Below are positions 14,592 through 24,859 of a DNA stretch of 30,945 bases, piece by piece. The stretch is from an uncultured Faecalibacterium sp. (GTDB lineage Bacteria; Bacillota; Clostridia; Oscillospirales; Ruminococcaceae): contig CAKTFD010000010.1 in NCBI GenBank assembly GCA_934553285.1, forward strand, positions 1 to 30,945. The letters are read 5' to 3'. The position numbers and the translations under genes are program-made. Each line of letters starts with the position of its first letter. The first letter of the stretch is position 1. Below the pieces are notes generated by a model, which did no database searches, was not told where the DNA came from, and saw only the letters and a list, made by a program, of their open reading frames with translations.

Positions 14592-16619
14592 TTACCGTGC
14601 ATCCCGGTTCTGGTTGTACTCGTCCATGGAAACATAGTGATCCAGGATGTGCACACCTTTCAGGCGGTTGGTGGAAAGCCCGGTGGGGGCGTACTGCCCC
14701 TCCCACAGGTTCAGCCGGGTGGCAATGTAGGGCGGTACCTGCAGCCCCAGCGGGATGGCCAGGGCGTTCTCGATAAGGTAGGCTTCGGCGTTGGCAAAAG
14801 CCTCGTACCGGGCATCCAGATCGGCGGTGATAGCCTTGGCCTGTTCCACCATGTGCATGTAGGTCATAACATAGTCGGCAGTCTCGCCGGTAATGATGCC
14901 GTCCTCCACACCGGTGCGCATAAAGGCGTAGCAGGTGCCGCGGTCCCCGGCTTCCTGATAGAAGGGGTATACCTCGGTCTCGGGGTCGGAGTAGTCGGCA
15001 CCCCAGTAGTAGGACATCAGCTCGTAGGCACCCACACGGCGTACAGCGTTCAAAAAGTTATCGGCAGGTCCCTGGGTGATGAGGATGCTGACAAAGTCAA
15101 AGCCATCGTTCAGCACGCTTTCCACCTGCTGCTTGAACACCTGGCACTGCTTGTCCCAGTCCACCATGGCGGGGTTGTAGGGGTACTGCACCTTGATGGG
15201 GAAGGTGGCCCCGGCAGCGGTCAGCTCCTGCACGGCAGCATCGCGGTACTGCCTGGCCTTGGCCTCGTCAAAATGGTCAGCCACATTGGCCAGGCCGCCG
15301 CATTCGGTGTAGTCCACCCCCTTGCTGTTGGCGCAGAAGGAGGGCGGGGTGATGGTATGCAGCTTGTAGTTCTCGTACCCTTCCGGCGCGGTGACTGCCA
15401 GCGTGACGGCGGGGTTGATGGCGTGCAGGAAGGCTTTGCGGAAGTTGGTATTGTTTACGGCTTTGGCCCAGTTGTCCGGCTCGTATTGTGCATCCACGCC
15501 GGTCACGTTCCAGTTGGAGAACTGGTGGGCATAGGGCAGGAAGTTGAAGATGTAGAAGTAGCTCTTGCCGGTCTCGGGGCGCTCCATGGACACCATGTCC
15601 CGGGTGGTATCATCGGCCAGCCAGCTGTCCAGGATGTCCGAGCTGATGGTGGCCTGGTCGATCTCACCGCGCTTGACCATCTCGGGGCCGCTGATCAGCG
15701 CCTCCTGGTTGTAGATGTAGCGGATGGTATCGATGTATACGCTGTCTTTATCGTAGTTTTCCGGGTTTTTCTTCATCACCCAGTTTTCCAGCGGTGTGTA
15801 CTCGGCCAGATAGAACGCGCCGCAGTTGCAGGCGGTCTCGGCGCTGGTGCAGAACTGGTCGCCCAGCTCCGCCAGCATGGGGCCGTAGGCAGGCTCGTAG
15901 GGGGCGTAGCTCAGCAGGCTCAGAAAACCCGGGAAATCGTAGTTCAGGGTATAGGTCAGGGTATGTTCATCCACCGCAGCCACGCCCACGGCAGAAAAAT
16001 CCACGGCAGGGCAGACGGTGGCGGTGCCATCGGCGGCGGTCACGGTCACGGTGCCGGCGGCATCGATAGCATAGGTGGTGCCGTCCTCGGCTACGGTGCC
16101 GTTGTTGGCGTTGTTGCGGTAGACGCGGTAGTTGTAGTAATCCTCGGCACCGGCCACATAAGGGGTGACCAGGCTGGCGGTAGAGGAGGCGTAGTTCGGG
16201 TCCAGCACATAGGCCAGGGCATCCACAAAGTCCTGCGCTGTTACGGGGCCAAGCACGGCGCCGTTGTTGTCCACCCAGTTTTCATCCCGCAGATGGAAGG
16301 TCCAGGTCAGGCTGTCGGCATCCCACTCCCAGCTGGTGGCCAGCCCCTCGCGGATCTTGCCGCGGTTGTCGTACTCCACCAGGGTGTCCACGCACTGGGT
16401 GCCGTGGTACAGGTCCGGGTCGGCAGAGCAGGTGAGGTAGTTCAGGGTGGCAGGCTGGCGGGAGTACAGCACAGTATAGGTGGTGCTGCTGCCGCTGGCG
16501 GTGCTGCTGCCTGCAGAAAGACCGCCGCAGCTGCTCAGCAGACCGGCAGCTGCCGTGGAAAGAGCTGCTGCGCCGCTGGCCTTGAGGAACTGGCGGCGGG
16601 AAACGGTAGGATGCATCAT
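14592..16619 (-). CDS. Oligopeptide-type ABC substrate-binding lipoprotein (SBP_bac_5)
   Basis: This 675-aa exported protein has an N-terminus with a twin-arginine SRRQFLKASG motif (Arg8-Arg9), a hydrophobic stretch and a lipobox LLSSC with Cys31 as the lipidated residue, then a Ser/Gly/Thr linker. The mature part follows the OppA/DppA pattern: YTVLYSRQPATLNYL, DTLVEYDNRGKIREGLATSWE, then LTWTFHLRDENWVD. It is longer than most OppA proteins (about 540 aa). AAGGAG lies 5 bp before two adjacent ATG codons. No permease or ATPase genes are adjacent, so it is an orphan component that must use a transporter encoded elsewhere, or signal. The 100-bp repeat ends 29 bp upstream of its start. Confidence 0.9.
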   Translation of the reverse strand: MMHPTVSRRQFLKASGAAALSTAAAGLLSSCGGLSAGSSTASGSSTTYTVLYSRQPATLNYLTCSADPDLYHGTQCVDTLVEYDNRGKIREGLATSWEWDADSLTWTFHLRDENWVDNNGAVLGPVTAQDFVDALAYVLDPNYASSTASLVTPYVAGAEDYYNYRVYRNNANNGTVAEDGTTYAIDAAGTVTVTAADGTATVCPAVDFSAVGVAAVDEHTLTYTLNYDFPGFLSLLSYAPYEPAYGPMLAELGDQFCTSAETACNCGAFYLAEYTPLENWVMKKNPENYDKDSVYIDTIRYIYNQEALISGPEMVKRGEIDQATISSDILDSWLADDTTRDMVSMERPETGKSYFYIFNFLPYAHQFSNWNVTGVDAQYEPDNWAKAVNNTNFRKAFLHAINPAVTLAVTAPEGYENYKLHTITPPSFCANSKGVDYTECGGLANVADHFDEAKARQYRDAAVQELTAAGATFPIKVQYPYNPAMVDWDKQCQVFKQQVESVLNDGFDFVSILITQGPADNFLNAVRRVGAYELMSYYWGADYSDPETEVYPFYQEAGDRGTCYAFMRTGVEDGIITGETADYVMTYMHMVEQAKAITADLDARYEAFANAEAYLIENALAIPLGLQVPPYIATRLNLWEGQYAPTGLSTNRLKGVHILDHYVSMDEYNQNRDAR

Positions 16620-16647
16620 AAAAAGCTCCTTCTTTCAAAATTCAGCT

Positions 16648-16747
16648 TTTATAGCAATTCAACTTTTTAATGCGATGGCAGCATCGTTGAATTGCGTATC
16701 GCAGCGATGCTGTTTTGGTGTTGTGCTAATTTCTTGACTTGCGATAA
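16648..16747 (-). repeat. 100-bp dispersed element, copy 1
   Basis: This 100-bp block recurs at 27401-27500 in the same orientation with 87 of 100 positions identical and no gaps. It contains two adjacent inverted repeats: GCAATTCAAC/GTTGAATTGC and TATCGCA/TGCGATA. Its ends are related to each other as imperfect terminal inverted repeats (TTATAGCAATTCAA and, reversed, TTATCGCAAGTCAA). Read on the minus strand, its downstream end supplies a TATAAA box 29 bp before the lipoprotein start. It could be a MITE-like element, a mobile promoter or a structured RNA. Confidence 0.85.
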
Positions 16748-16779
16748 AAAAGAGGCAACGGAACTGCATCCGTTACCTC
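16746..16779 (-). terminator. Terminator of the three-gene minus-strand operon
   Basis: On the minus strand GAGGTAACGGA (16779-16769) pairs with TCCGTTGCCTC (16762-16752, one G-T wobble) and is followed by six T (16751-16746). It lies 70 bp after the stop of the ferredoxin-like gene; its T-run touches the end of the 100-bp repeat. Confidence 0.85.
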
Positions 16780-16849
16780 CCTGTAACGCGCCATCGGCTG
16801 CCGGAAAGGACAGCTTACAGGCTCAGTATAACATTGTTTATGTGTGCCG

Positions 16850-18166
16850 TCAATCGGTTTCCACGGGGGCTGCTGCGGGGGCGGGCACTGCAGGCGCGGG
16901 GGTCTGTGCGGCAGCGGCAGCAGCGGCCTCGGCAGGGGCTGCTGTTTCCACAGCGGGCACAGTTTCCGGCAGGGGGGCAGCGGCGTTTTCCGCGCTCCCG
17001 GCAGCTTCTGCAGCAGCCTTGGCGGCTTCTTCTGCGGCCTTTTGCGCCGCACGCTCCTCTTTCAGCTGCTGGGCGCGGATGCGGGCTTCCTCCTGCCGTT
17101 TCAGGGTGCGCGCCTTGATGCGGCACACCGAGCACAGCCCCTCGGCACTGTCCGGGGCAATGGGCTTGCCGCACTCTTTGCACAGGGTCTTGGTGCACTT
17201 GTGCAGCACCACCGGCCCCAGGGTGGTCAGCTGGTACAGCTTCATGCCGTCAAAGCCCTTGTTGGAGCATACGTTCATGCACACGCTGCACTCGCTGCAC
17301 TTCCACGGGGTGATGACCATACGGGTCTGGCCATCCGGCATATCCTCCAGTTTCAGCGCACCGGCGCGGCAGGCTTTTTCGCACCGGCCGCAGCCAAAGC
17401 AGTTGTCGGTGAATTTAGGCATATAATAGCCGTATTTCAGGGGCGTATCCATGGCGGCTTTCAGCTGCTTGGTGCGCTGGTGCAGCAGCAGGCGGAAATC
17501 CACCCCGCTGTCCTCTTCGCTGCGCAGGCCGGGCAGCATCTGCAGCAGCTTTTTGGTGCCGCTTTTGGAGCCGTGGCTCACCTGCTCGAACATCTCCCGG
17601 CGGGTCAGCGCCTGCACATGGTAGGGGTACTCCTTTTCCTCATAAGCCAGCGAGAACCGTGCCTCAAACACAGTCTGCCCGAAGAAATCCACCAGCCGGG
17701 TCAGCTCCCGGCGCAGCTGCTCGGCGCACAGGTCGTTTTCGCATTCGCCGCAGGGGGTCAGGTCCAGCACGATCTTTTTGTTCAGCGCCAGATAAGCCAG
17801 CGCCTCCCAGGAGAGGGCGCTGATGCAGCTGCGCACGACCGTATTCTTGCGGGCAGATCTTTCGCAGCCGATCCAGATGGTATCGCTGTCGCTGTCGGCA
17901 GCGGCGGTATCCCGCTGCACCTGCTCCGGCGAGGGGGCGATGCAGCCGCTGCGGCAGGCAGAAACGCACAGGCCGCAGTCGGTGCAGGGGTCCCAGTCCT
18001 TGACCAGGTTCGGGCGGGTAAAGATCTGCTCGCCATAGGGGCAGATATCCATGCACGCAGTGCAGGGCTTGCGGTGGGGGTGCAGGTTCCAGCACTGGCG
18101 GCGGTTGATCTCAGGATGGGTGGTCTTCATCAGCGCATCCATTGCAGTTCTTGTAAAAAAGCCCAT
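16850..18166 (-). CDS. Multi-cluster 4Fe-4S ferredoxin-like protein with Ala/Pro tail
   Basis: This 438-aa protein is rich in iron-sulfur motifs. Near the N-terminus is CTACMDICP, then a standard CTDCGLCVSACRSGC. In the middle is a Cys-containing region (WIGCERS..., LTPCGECENDLC). Then come CFGCGRCEKACRAGA and CSECSVCMNVCS, and a zinc-ribbon-like CKEC...CSVC pair. The last 80 or so residues are a Lys/Glu/Ala helix followed by an Ala/Pro low-complexity tail. AAGGAG fixes ATG 18166; that site overlaps the end of the preceding gene, whose stop is only 4 bp upstream, so translation is coupled. It is probably a cytosolic electron carrier or a redox-enzyme subunit. I do not recognise a specific family, and no dehydrogenase partner is nearby. 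Confidence 0.8.
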   Translation of the reverse strand: MGFFTRTAMDALMKTTHPEINRRQCWNLHPHRKPCTACMDICPYGEQIFTRPNLVKDWDPCTDCGLCVSACRSGCIAPSPEQVQRDTAAADSDSDTIWIGCERSARKNTVVRSCISALSWEALAYLALNKKIVLDLTPCGECENDLCAEQLRRELTRLVDFFGQTVFEARFSLAYEEKEYPYHVQALTRREMFEQVSHGSKSGTKKLLQMLPGLRSEEDSGVDFRLLLHQRTKQLKAAMDTPLKYGYYMPKFTDNCFGCGRCEKACRAGALKLEDMPDGQTRMVITPWKCSECSVCMNVCSNKGFDGMKLYQLTTLGPVVLHKCTKTLCKECGKPIAPDSAEGLCSVCRIKARTLKRQEEARIRAQQLKEERAAQKAAEEAAKAAAEAAGSAENAAAPLPETVPAVETAAPAEAAAAAAAQTPAPAVPAPAAAPVETD

Positions 18167-18170
18167 GGTA

Positions 18171-19145
18171 TTACTCCTTTTCCACAACAGAAGTCAGGAC
18201 GGCGTGGTCGATGAGGAAACGCTGCACCTTCTGGTTCGTGATGGCAGCAGCCACAGCATCCCGTGCCAGCACCTTGCGGATCTCGGCCTCCGGGGTGTCG
18301 TGCAGTTTGGAGAGGCGGGCGTACTCCGCATCCACCTCGGCCTGGCTCACCGTGATCTGCTCGGCCTCAGCGATGGCGCGCACGGCCAGCATGGCGCGCA
18401 GGCGGCGTTCGGCCTCCTGGCGGAAGCCTGCCCGCACCTGCTCCGGGGTCAGCCCGCTGGATTTGCAGTACAGCTCCATGGTCAGCTGGCTCTTGCGCAG
18501 CCGGGCGCGCAGCTGCTCCATCTCGTGGTCGGCGTTCTGCTCCAAAAGGTCTGCGGGCAGGTCTGCAGTCAGGTTGGCACCGGCCATATCCAGCAGGGCG
18601 GCACCGGCAATGCGGTCTGCATTTGCCTCGTGGGAGGCGCGCTTTTTGGCCCGCAGGTCCTCTTTCAGCGCCTCCAGATCCGCAAAGCCAAGCGTCCGGG
18701 CAAAGGCATCGTCCACAGCGGGCACCTGCTTGCACTCCACAGTGTGCAGGCAGATCTCAAACTGCGCGGTCCTGCCGGAAAGCTCCGGTACGCGGAACTC
18801 GGCCGGGTAGGTGAAATCAAACCGGAAAGTCTCCCCGGCGCAGTGGCCGTATACGGCCTGCTCGGCGGCGGGCATCAGCTGCCCGGTGCCCAGCACAACG
18901 GTCACGGCTTCCATCCGGCTGTCCGGGATGGAAGCTCCGTCCATAAAACCCTCAAAATCCAGGGTCACCCGCATCCCCCGGGCGGCGGGGCCGCTGGCCG
19001 GGCAGAAGGGGGCGTGCACGCGGGCCAGGTTTGCGATATCCAGCTCTACAGCCTTTTCGGATACCGGGCGCACCCGGCGGGTGCAGGCAAGGCCCTTGTA
19101 CTGGCCCAGGGTGACGGGCGGCATGGTGTTTGCAGTCTGTTCCAT
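18171..19145 (-). CDS. Trigger-factor-like PPIase lacking the ribosome-binding domain
   Basis: A 324-aa protein that starts just where the trigger-factor N-domain would end (PPVTLGQYKGLACT, compare the usual P-x-V-x-L-G-x-Y-K-G-L boundary). An FKBP-type domain follows (GMRVTLDFEGFMDGASIPD, VVLGTGQLMPAAEQAVYG), then AVDDAFARTLGFADLEALKEDL and a helical C-domain with repeated Glu/Leu-rich helices. The AAGGAG site 10 bp upstream supports ATG 19145; an upstream in-frame extension overlaps the preceding gene and is unlikely. Without the GFRxGK-bearing domain it cannot dock on ribosomes in the normal way. It is the middle gene of a three-gene operon and may help fold the iron-sulfur protein encoded next. 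Confidence 0.78.
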   Translation of the reverse strand: MEQTANTMPPVTLGQYKGLACTRRVRPVSEKAVELDIANLARVHAPFCPASGPAARGMRVTLDFEGFMDGASIPDSRMEAVTVVLGTGQLMPAAEQAVYGHCAGETFRFDFTYPAEFRVPELSGRTAQFEICLHTVECKQVPAVDDAFARTLGFADLEALKEDLRAKKRASHEANADRIAGAALLDMAGANLTADLPADLLEQNADHEMEQLRARLRKSQLTMELYCKSSGLTPEQVRAGFRQEAERRLRAMLAVRAIAEAEQITVSQAEVDAEYARLSKLHDTPEAEIRKVLARDAVAAAITNQKVQRFLIDHAVLTSVVEKE

Positions 19146-19182
19146 ATAAAGAACGCTCCTTTTTATCGGATAGGCGGGCGGC

Positions 19183-21105
19183 TCACAGTCCGTGGGCAGC
19201 CAGCCAGTTTTCCGCGATCTCGGAGAACATCTCCGGATATTTTGCATCTTCCTCGGTAAAGGCACTCAGATAATACTCCACCTCGGCGCGGGTGGGAGCC
19301 ACGGTGCGCCGCCAGATGGTAAAGGTGGTGCCGTTGCCCATATCAAAGGTGGCCTCCAGTTCAAAATACTGGTCCCGCACAGCCACAAATTTTTCGTTCA
19401 GCTTATGGGCCATCTCACCGTTGCCCACATAAGTCTGGGGGAAGGGATCGGCGGTGAGGACATACGCAGCCTCAAAGAACTGCATGGGGAAGTTGTGGGT
19501 GCCCGGCACCGAGAAGCCGAAGGCCAGCTTATCGTTGATGGGGGTCTGGGGCAGCATACAGTTCTTGAAGTGGTCCGGGCAGTACAGCATATCGTGCGGG
19601 ATCATGTAGCTGAAGCTGTCTGCGGTGCAGTGGGTATCGATCCACTGGGCAATGGCCTGGATCTGGGGCAGGTCGGTGCGGTCGTAGATGAGCCGGTCCA
19701 GCCGGACGAACTCTTTCGTGATGCGCAGGGGGAAGTTGTCGATGATGACATCCGGCAGGGCAACGATGGTCAGGGGCGAGCAGCGCACCGATACCGAAAA
19801 AACAAGGGTGAACACCCAGTACGCCAGTTTCAGGCTCCGGCGGCGGTCGATGCCTTCCGCCAGTGCGGCGGCACCCAGCAGGAACAGCAGGAACCACCCG
19901 GGTAAAAACAGCAGCATCTGGTGGGAGCCGGTGTTCTGCACCCGGGTAAACAGCACCAGGCTCAGCAGGATCTCCAGCCCGGCCAGACAGGGCAGCGCAG
20001 GCATCCTGCGGCGTTTCAGGCTGAACCAGAGGCCGAGGCCGATCAGAACCAGATTGGTCAGGCCCAGCCGCCAGAACTGCAGATTCAGCTCATATGCAAG
20101 GCCGCCGCCGTTGTAGTAGGTGTAGCGGTCGGCATAACCGTAGCCCAGAATATGGCTTACCATGGGCCACAGCAGCACGACCATGGCGGCCATGGACAGC
20201 AGGCCGAACAGTACCAGGTTGCGCACCTGCACAATGGCCTCGTGCTTTTGCCCCACACGGGCGATCCTGGCGCTGCTTACCAGCACCAGCACGGCGTAAG
20301 CAAAGTAGTAGCCCACCACAAAGTACAGGTACCACCGGCGGGAAAGGATAACGGCAGCCGTGGCCAGGAACAGCAGGCCGAAGCGCAGCGGATCCAGCTT
20401 TTCAAACCGGAAGTCCAGGGTGAGCAGCAGGATGCTGAAAGCAAAGATCAGGCCGAACCAGTCCGGCTGGCTGAGCATGGCGCTCATGCGCAGCCAGGGG
20501 TAGGTAAAGGTCCAGGAAAGGCCGATGAGGAAATACCAGAACCGTTTTTTTACCCGCAGCATCTGCCCCACCTTGCACACAAGGCCGGCCAGCAAAAGCA
20601 GGATCATGGGCAGAACGCTGAATACCTGACAGAATGCAAAGCTGTCGCCGGTGCGGTCGCTCAGGCAGAAGGGAAACTCCAGAAACAGGGTGATAAAGTT
20701 GGTGTAATCCTCCGCAAAGGAGCCGAAGATCAGCCGGAAGCCGGCCCCCGGCCCCTGCAAAAAAGCAGCTTCGGCACTGTACTGTTTGTTGATATAGTTG
20801 GCATAATCCCATATGTAAATAAAGCTGCGGCGGTTCAGCGCCCAGAAAAAGTATACCAGCGCTGCCGCCCAAAACCCAACGAGCACGGCTTTATGGAACA
20901 GGTCGAACTTTACCCCGGCGACCCGCAGCACCAGCAGCACCAGTGCAAACAGCGCCAGGTTGCACCACAGGCTCACCAGCGGGAAAAACAGGGCGCTGCC
21001 GGGGGCTGCCTTGGCAGATACGGCCAGCAGTACGGCGGCAGCAGCAAGCCCCAGCACGAACTTTGCTGCAGCCGAAGACCGCAGTCTGGTCATGGTATCG
21101 GACAT
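19183..21105 (-). CDS. Large polytopic membrane protein, possibly GT-C-like
   Basis: This 640-aa protein has about 12-13 hydrophobic segments spanning residues of about 15-450 and a soluble C-terminal region of about 180 residues. A loop after the third segment has IWDYANYINKQYS, an acidic first-loop arrangement like that in GT-C membrane glycosyltransferases, but I cannot confirm that family. The C-terminal part has RLIYDRTDLPQIQAIAQWID, as in a number of membrane transferases with a soluble tail. AAGGAGG lies 12 bp before ATG 21105. It is first in the operon with the PPIase (38 bp later) and the Fe-S protein. A role in cell-surface sugar transfer is only a possibility. Confidence 0.7.
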   Translation of the reverse strand: MSDTMTRLRSSAAAKFVLGLAAAAVLLAVSAKAAPGSALFFPLVSLWCNLALFALVLLVLRVAGVKFDLFHKAVLVGFWAAALVYFFWALNRRSFIYIWDYANYINKQYSAEAAFLQGPGAGFRLIFGSFAEDYTNFITLFLEFPFCLSDRTGDSFAFCQVFSVLPMILLLLAGLVCKVGQMLRVKKRFWYFLIGLSWTFTYPWLRMSAMLSQPDWFGLIFAFSILLLTLDFRFEKLDPLRFGLLFLATAAVILSRRWYLYFVVGYYFAYAVLVLVSSARIARVGQKHEAIVQVRNLVLFGLLSMAAMVVLLWPMVSHILGYGYADRYTYYNGGGLAYELNLQFWRLGLTNLVLIGLGLWFSLKRRRMPALPCLAGLEILLSLVLFTRVQNTGSHQMLLFLPGWFLLFLLGAAALAEGIDRRRSLKLAYWVFTLVFSVSVRCSPLTIVALPDVIIDNFPLRITKEFVRLDRLIYDRTDLPQIQAIAQWIDTHCTADSFSYMIPHDMLYCPDHFKNCMLPQTPINDKLAFGFSVPGTHNFPMQFFEAAYVLTADPFPQTYVGNGEMAHKLNEKFVAVRDQYFELEATFDMGNGTTFTIWRRTVAPTRAEVEYYLSAFTEEDAKYPEMFSEIAENWLAAHGL

Positions 21106-21143
21106 GAGGAACGATCCCCTCCTTGTAAATTTTCACATCTTAC

Positions 21144-21172
21144 AGTATAACAAGTCGGCTGGGCACTGTCCA
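21144..21172 (-). promoter_or_regulatory. Promoter of the three-gene minus-strand operon
   Basis: On the minus strand TGGACA (21172-21167) and TATACT (21149-21144) are separated by 17 bp, 38 bp before the ATG at 21105. Confidence 0.82.
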
Positions 21173-21194
21173 GCTGTCCGGCGAGGAAAATACA

Positions 21195-21230
21195 AAATGC
21201 CCCGCCGCTTTCAAAGCAGACGGGACATTT
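21195..21230 (-). terminator. Terminator of glgB
   Basis: On the minus strand AAATGTCCCGTC (21230-21219) pairs with GGCGGGGCATTT (21206-21195) through two G-T wobbles, with an inner GCTTTGAAAGC stem. A TTTTGTATTTT stretch follows. It lies 12 bp after the glgB stop and before the next promoter. Confidence 0.75.
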
Positions 21231-21241
21231 TTACACAAATA

Positions 21242-23197
<1,956 letters not shown>

Positions 23198-23225
23198 GCA
23201 AAGATCTCCTTACTCTTTATGATAT

Positions 23226-23249
23226 CCAGCGCACCGGGCGCTGGTTTTT
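23226..23249 (+). terminator. Terminator-like hairpin in the glgB leader region
   Basis: CCAGCGC (23226-23232) and GCGCTGG (23238-23244) form a perfect 7-bp stem with a 5-nt loop, followed by TTTTT on the plus strand. It points away from glgB, where no plus-strand gene ends. On the minus strand it would be a hairpin in the glgB 5' leader without a T-run. Confidence 0.5.
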
Positions 23250-23365
23250 ACAAAGATGATTGGGCAAACTATCCAAGAAAAACGGGGAAATACCGGCACT
23301 CTGGCCGATAATCTTGGGGAATCTTGACAAAAATCGGCAAAAATTAACATATTTACCAAAACGTG

Positions 23366-23374
23366 TGGTATACT
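23366..23374 (+). promoter_or_regulatory. Extended -10 promoter of the GH13 gene
   Basis: TG at 23366-23367, one base, then TATACT (23369-23374) form an extended -10. A TTAACA lies 19 bp upstream and a TTGACA further off, neither with ideal spacing. The start codon is 57 bp downstream. Confidence 0.6.
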
Positions 23375-23430
23375 GTTGCTATCGCCGCATGCGGCGCAAT
23401 TTTTTGAGCAAAGAACGGGAGCGGAATACA

Positions 23431-24786
23431 ATGGCTTGGTACGACAACGCAGTATTTTATCACATCTATCCTCTGGGCCTGTGCGGCTGTGCGCACGAAA
23501 ACGATGGGCAGCCCACCCCAGGTGCTTTTGAAAAACTGGATGCCTGGGCGGCCCATGCGGCACAGCTTGGCTGCACGGCCATCTACATCGGCCCGCTGTT
23601 TGAGAGCGGCTCCCACGGTTACGACACCATCGACTACCGCCTGGTGGACCGCCGCCTTGGCACCAACGAGGAGTTCCGGGCGTTTGTGGCCGCCTGCCAT
23701 GCCCGTGGGCAGCGGGTCATCGTGGACGGCGTGTTCAACCATGTAGGCAGAGACTTTTTCGCCTTCCAGGATCTGAAAGCCAACCGCGAGAACGCCCGCT
23801 ATAAGGACTGGTTCTGCGATGTGAACTTCTGGGGCAACAACGAGTACAACGATGGTTTCTCCTACGGCAACTGGGGCGGCTTTAACCTGCTGGTCAAGCT
23901 GAACCAGCGCAACCCGGAGGTGCAGCAGTACCATTTTGATACCGTCCGCTTCTGGGTGGAGCAGTTTGATATCGATGGCATCCGCCTGGATGCAGCGGAT
24001 GTGCTGGATTTTGATTTTATGCGCGGGCTGCGCCGCCTGGCCAACGAGGTCAAGCCGGAGTTCTGGCTCATGGGCGAGGTGATCCACGGCGATTACAGCC
24101 GCTGGGCAAACCCCGAAATGCTCCACTCCGTAACCAACTATGAGCTGCACAAGGGCCTGTGGAGCGGCCATAACGACCATAATTATTTCGAGATCGCCCA
24201 TACCATGCGCCGTCTGGAAGGGCTGTGCCACGATACCCGGCTGTACCTGTTCTCAGACAACCACGATGTGGAGCGCCTGCCCAACAAGCTGCGCAACCGG
24301 GCACACATCCGGCATATCGCCCTCCTGGTCTATACGCTGTGGGGCATCCCGTCCATTTACTATGGCTCGGAGTTTGGCATCGAGGGCAAAAAGGAGTGGG
24401 GCAGCGACTGGCCGCTGCGCCCCTGCCTGGAGCTGCAGGACTACGCCGGGGCAGAACGCACAAATCCTGTTACAAGTGTATACAAAGTTCTGGGTAAATG
24501 CAAGGCTGAATTGCCGGAAATGACCTATGGCGCGGTAAAAGAGCTGCAGCTTACCACCCAGTGCTATGCATTTGCCCGTGTGCTGGAGGGCAAGGCCGTG
24601 GTGGCCGTGCTGAACAATGGCGATACCCCGGCGCAGCTGGAGTTCCCGCTGCCGGTGGAAGCCACTGCAGCCACAGACCTGCTGGCCGATACCGTGGACG
24701 CACAGGAGGTGACGGCCAGCATCGAGTGGGGCCGCATGAAGGTGCAGCTGCCCGCCAACTACGCCACCCTGCTGCAGTTGGAATAA
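23431..24786 (+). CDS. GH13 alpha-amylase family glycosidase
   Basis: This 451-aa cytosolic enzyme (no signal peptide) has all four GH13 motifs: DGVFNHVG (about 100), GIRLDAAD with nucleophile Asp187, MGEVIHGD with acid/base Glu216 and FSDNHDVER with Asp279. It begins directly with the catalytic barrel (VFYHIYPLGLCG) and ends in a small beta domain. The absence of an N-terminal extension makes it shorter than typical neopullulanases (about 580 aa). GGGAG lies about 10 bp before ATG 23431; a longer frame from 23260 runs through the promoter and is not credible. It likely works on maltodextrins or glycogen-derived glucans, opposite the divergent glgB. Confidence 0.92.
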   Translation: MAWYDNAVFYHIYPLGLCGCAHENDGQPTPGAFEKLDAWAAHAAQLGCTAIYIGPLFESGSHGYDTIDYRLVDRRLGTNEEFRAFVAACHARGQRVIVDGVFNHVGRDFFAFQDLKANRENARYKDWFCDVNFWGNNEYNDGFSYGNWGGFNLLVKLNQRNPEVQQYHFDTVRFWVEQFDIDGIRLDAADVLDFDFMRGLRRLANEVKPEFWLMGEVIHGDYSRWANPEMLHSVTNYELHKGLWSGHNDHNYFEIAHTMRRLEGLCHDTRLYLFSDNHDVERLPNKLRNRAHIRHIALLVYTLWGIPSIYYGSEFGIEGKKEWGSDWPLRPCLELQDYAGAERTNPVTSVYKVLGKCKAELPEMTYGAVKELQLTTQCYAFARVLEGKAVVAVLNNGDTPAQLEFPLPVEATAATDLLADTVDAQEVTASIEWGRMKVQLPANYATLLQLE

Positions 24787-24788
24787 AC

Positions 24789-24817
24789 TTGCACAATGCA
24801 CCGACTTTTGCTACAAT
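24789..24817 (+). promoter_or_regulatory. Promoter of the NiaR-type gene
   Basis: TTGCAC (24789-24794) and TACAAT (24812-24817) are separated by 17 bp, directly after the GH13 stop. A TGCACAATGCA near-palindrome around the -35 (about 24790-24800) might be an operator. Confidence 0.8.
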
Positions 24818-24859
24818 AAGGGCAAGAATGTTGGTTTACGGAAAGGAAGCCTGACCCCT

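Noticed and set aside
12571..16670. Long frames antisense to dnaK (12571-14706) and to the binding protein (14559-16670)
   Set aside because: Both cross strong terminators and oppose genes with clear family motifs.
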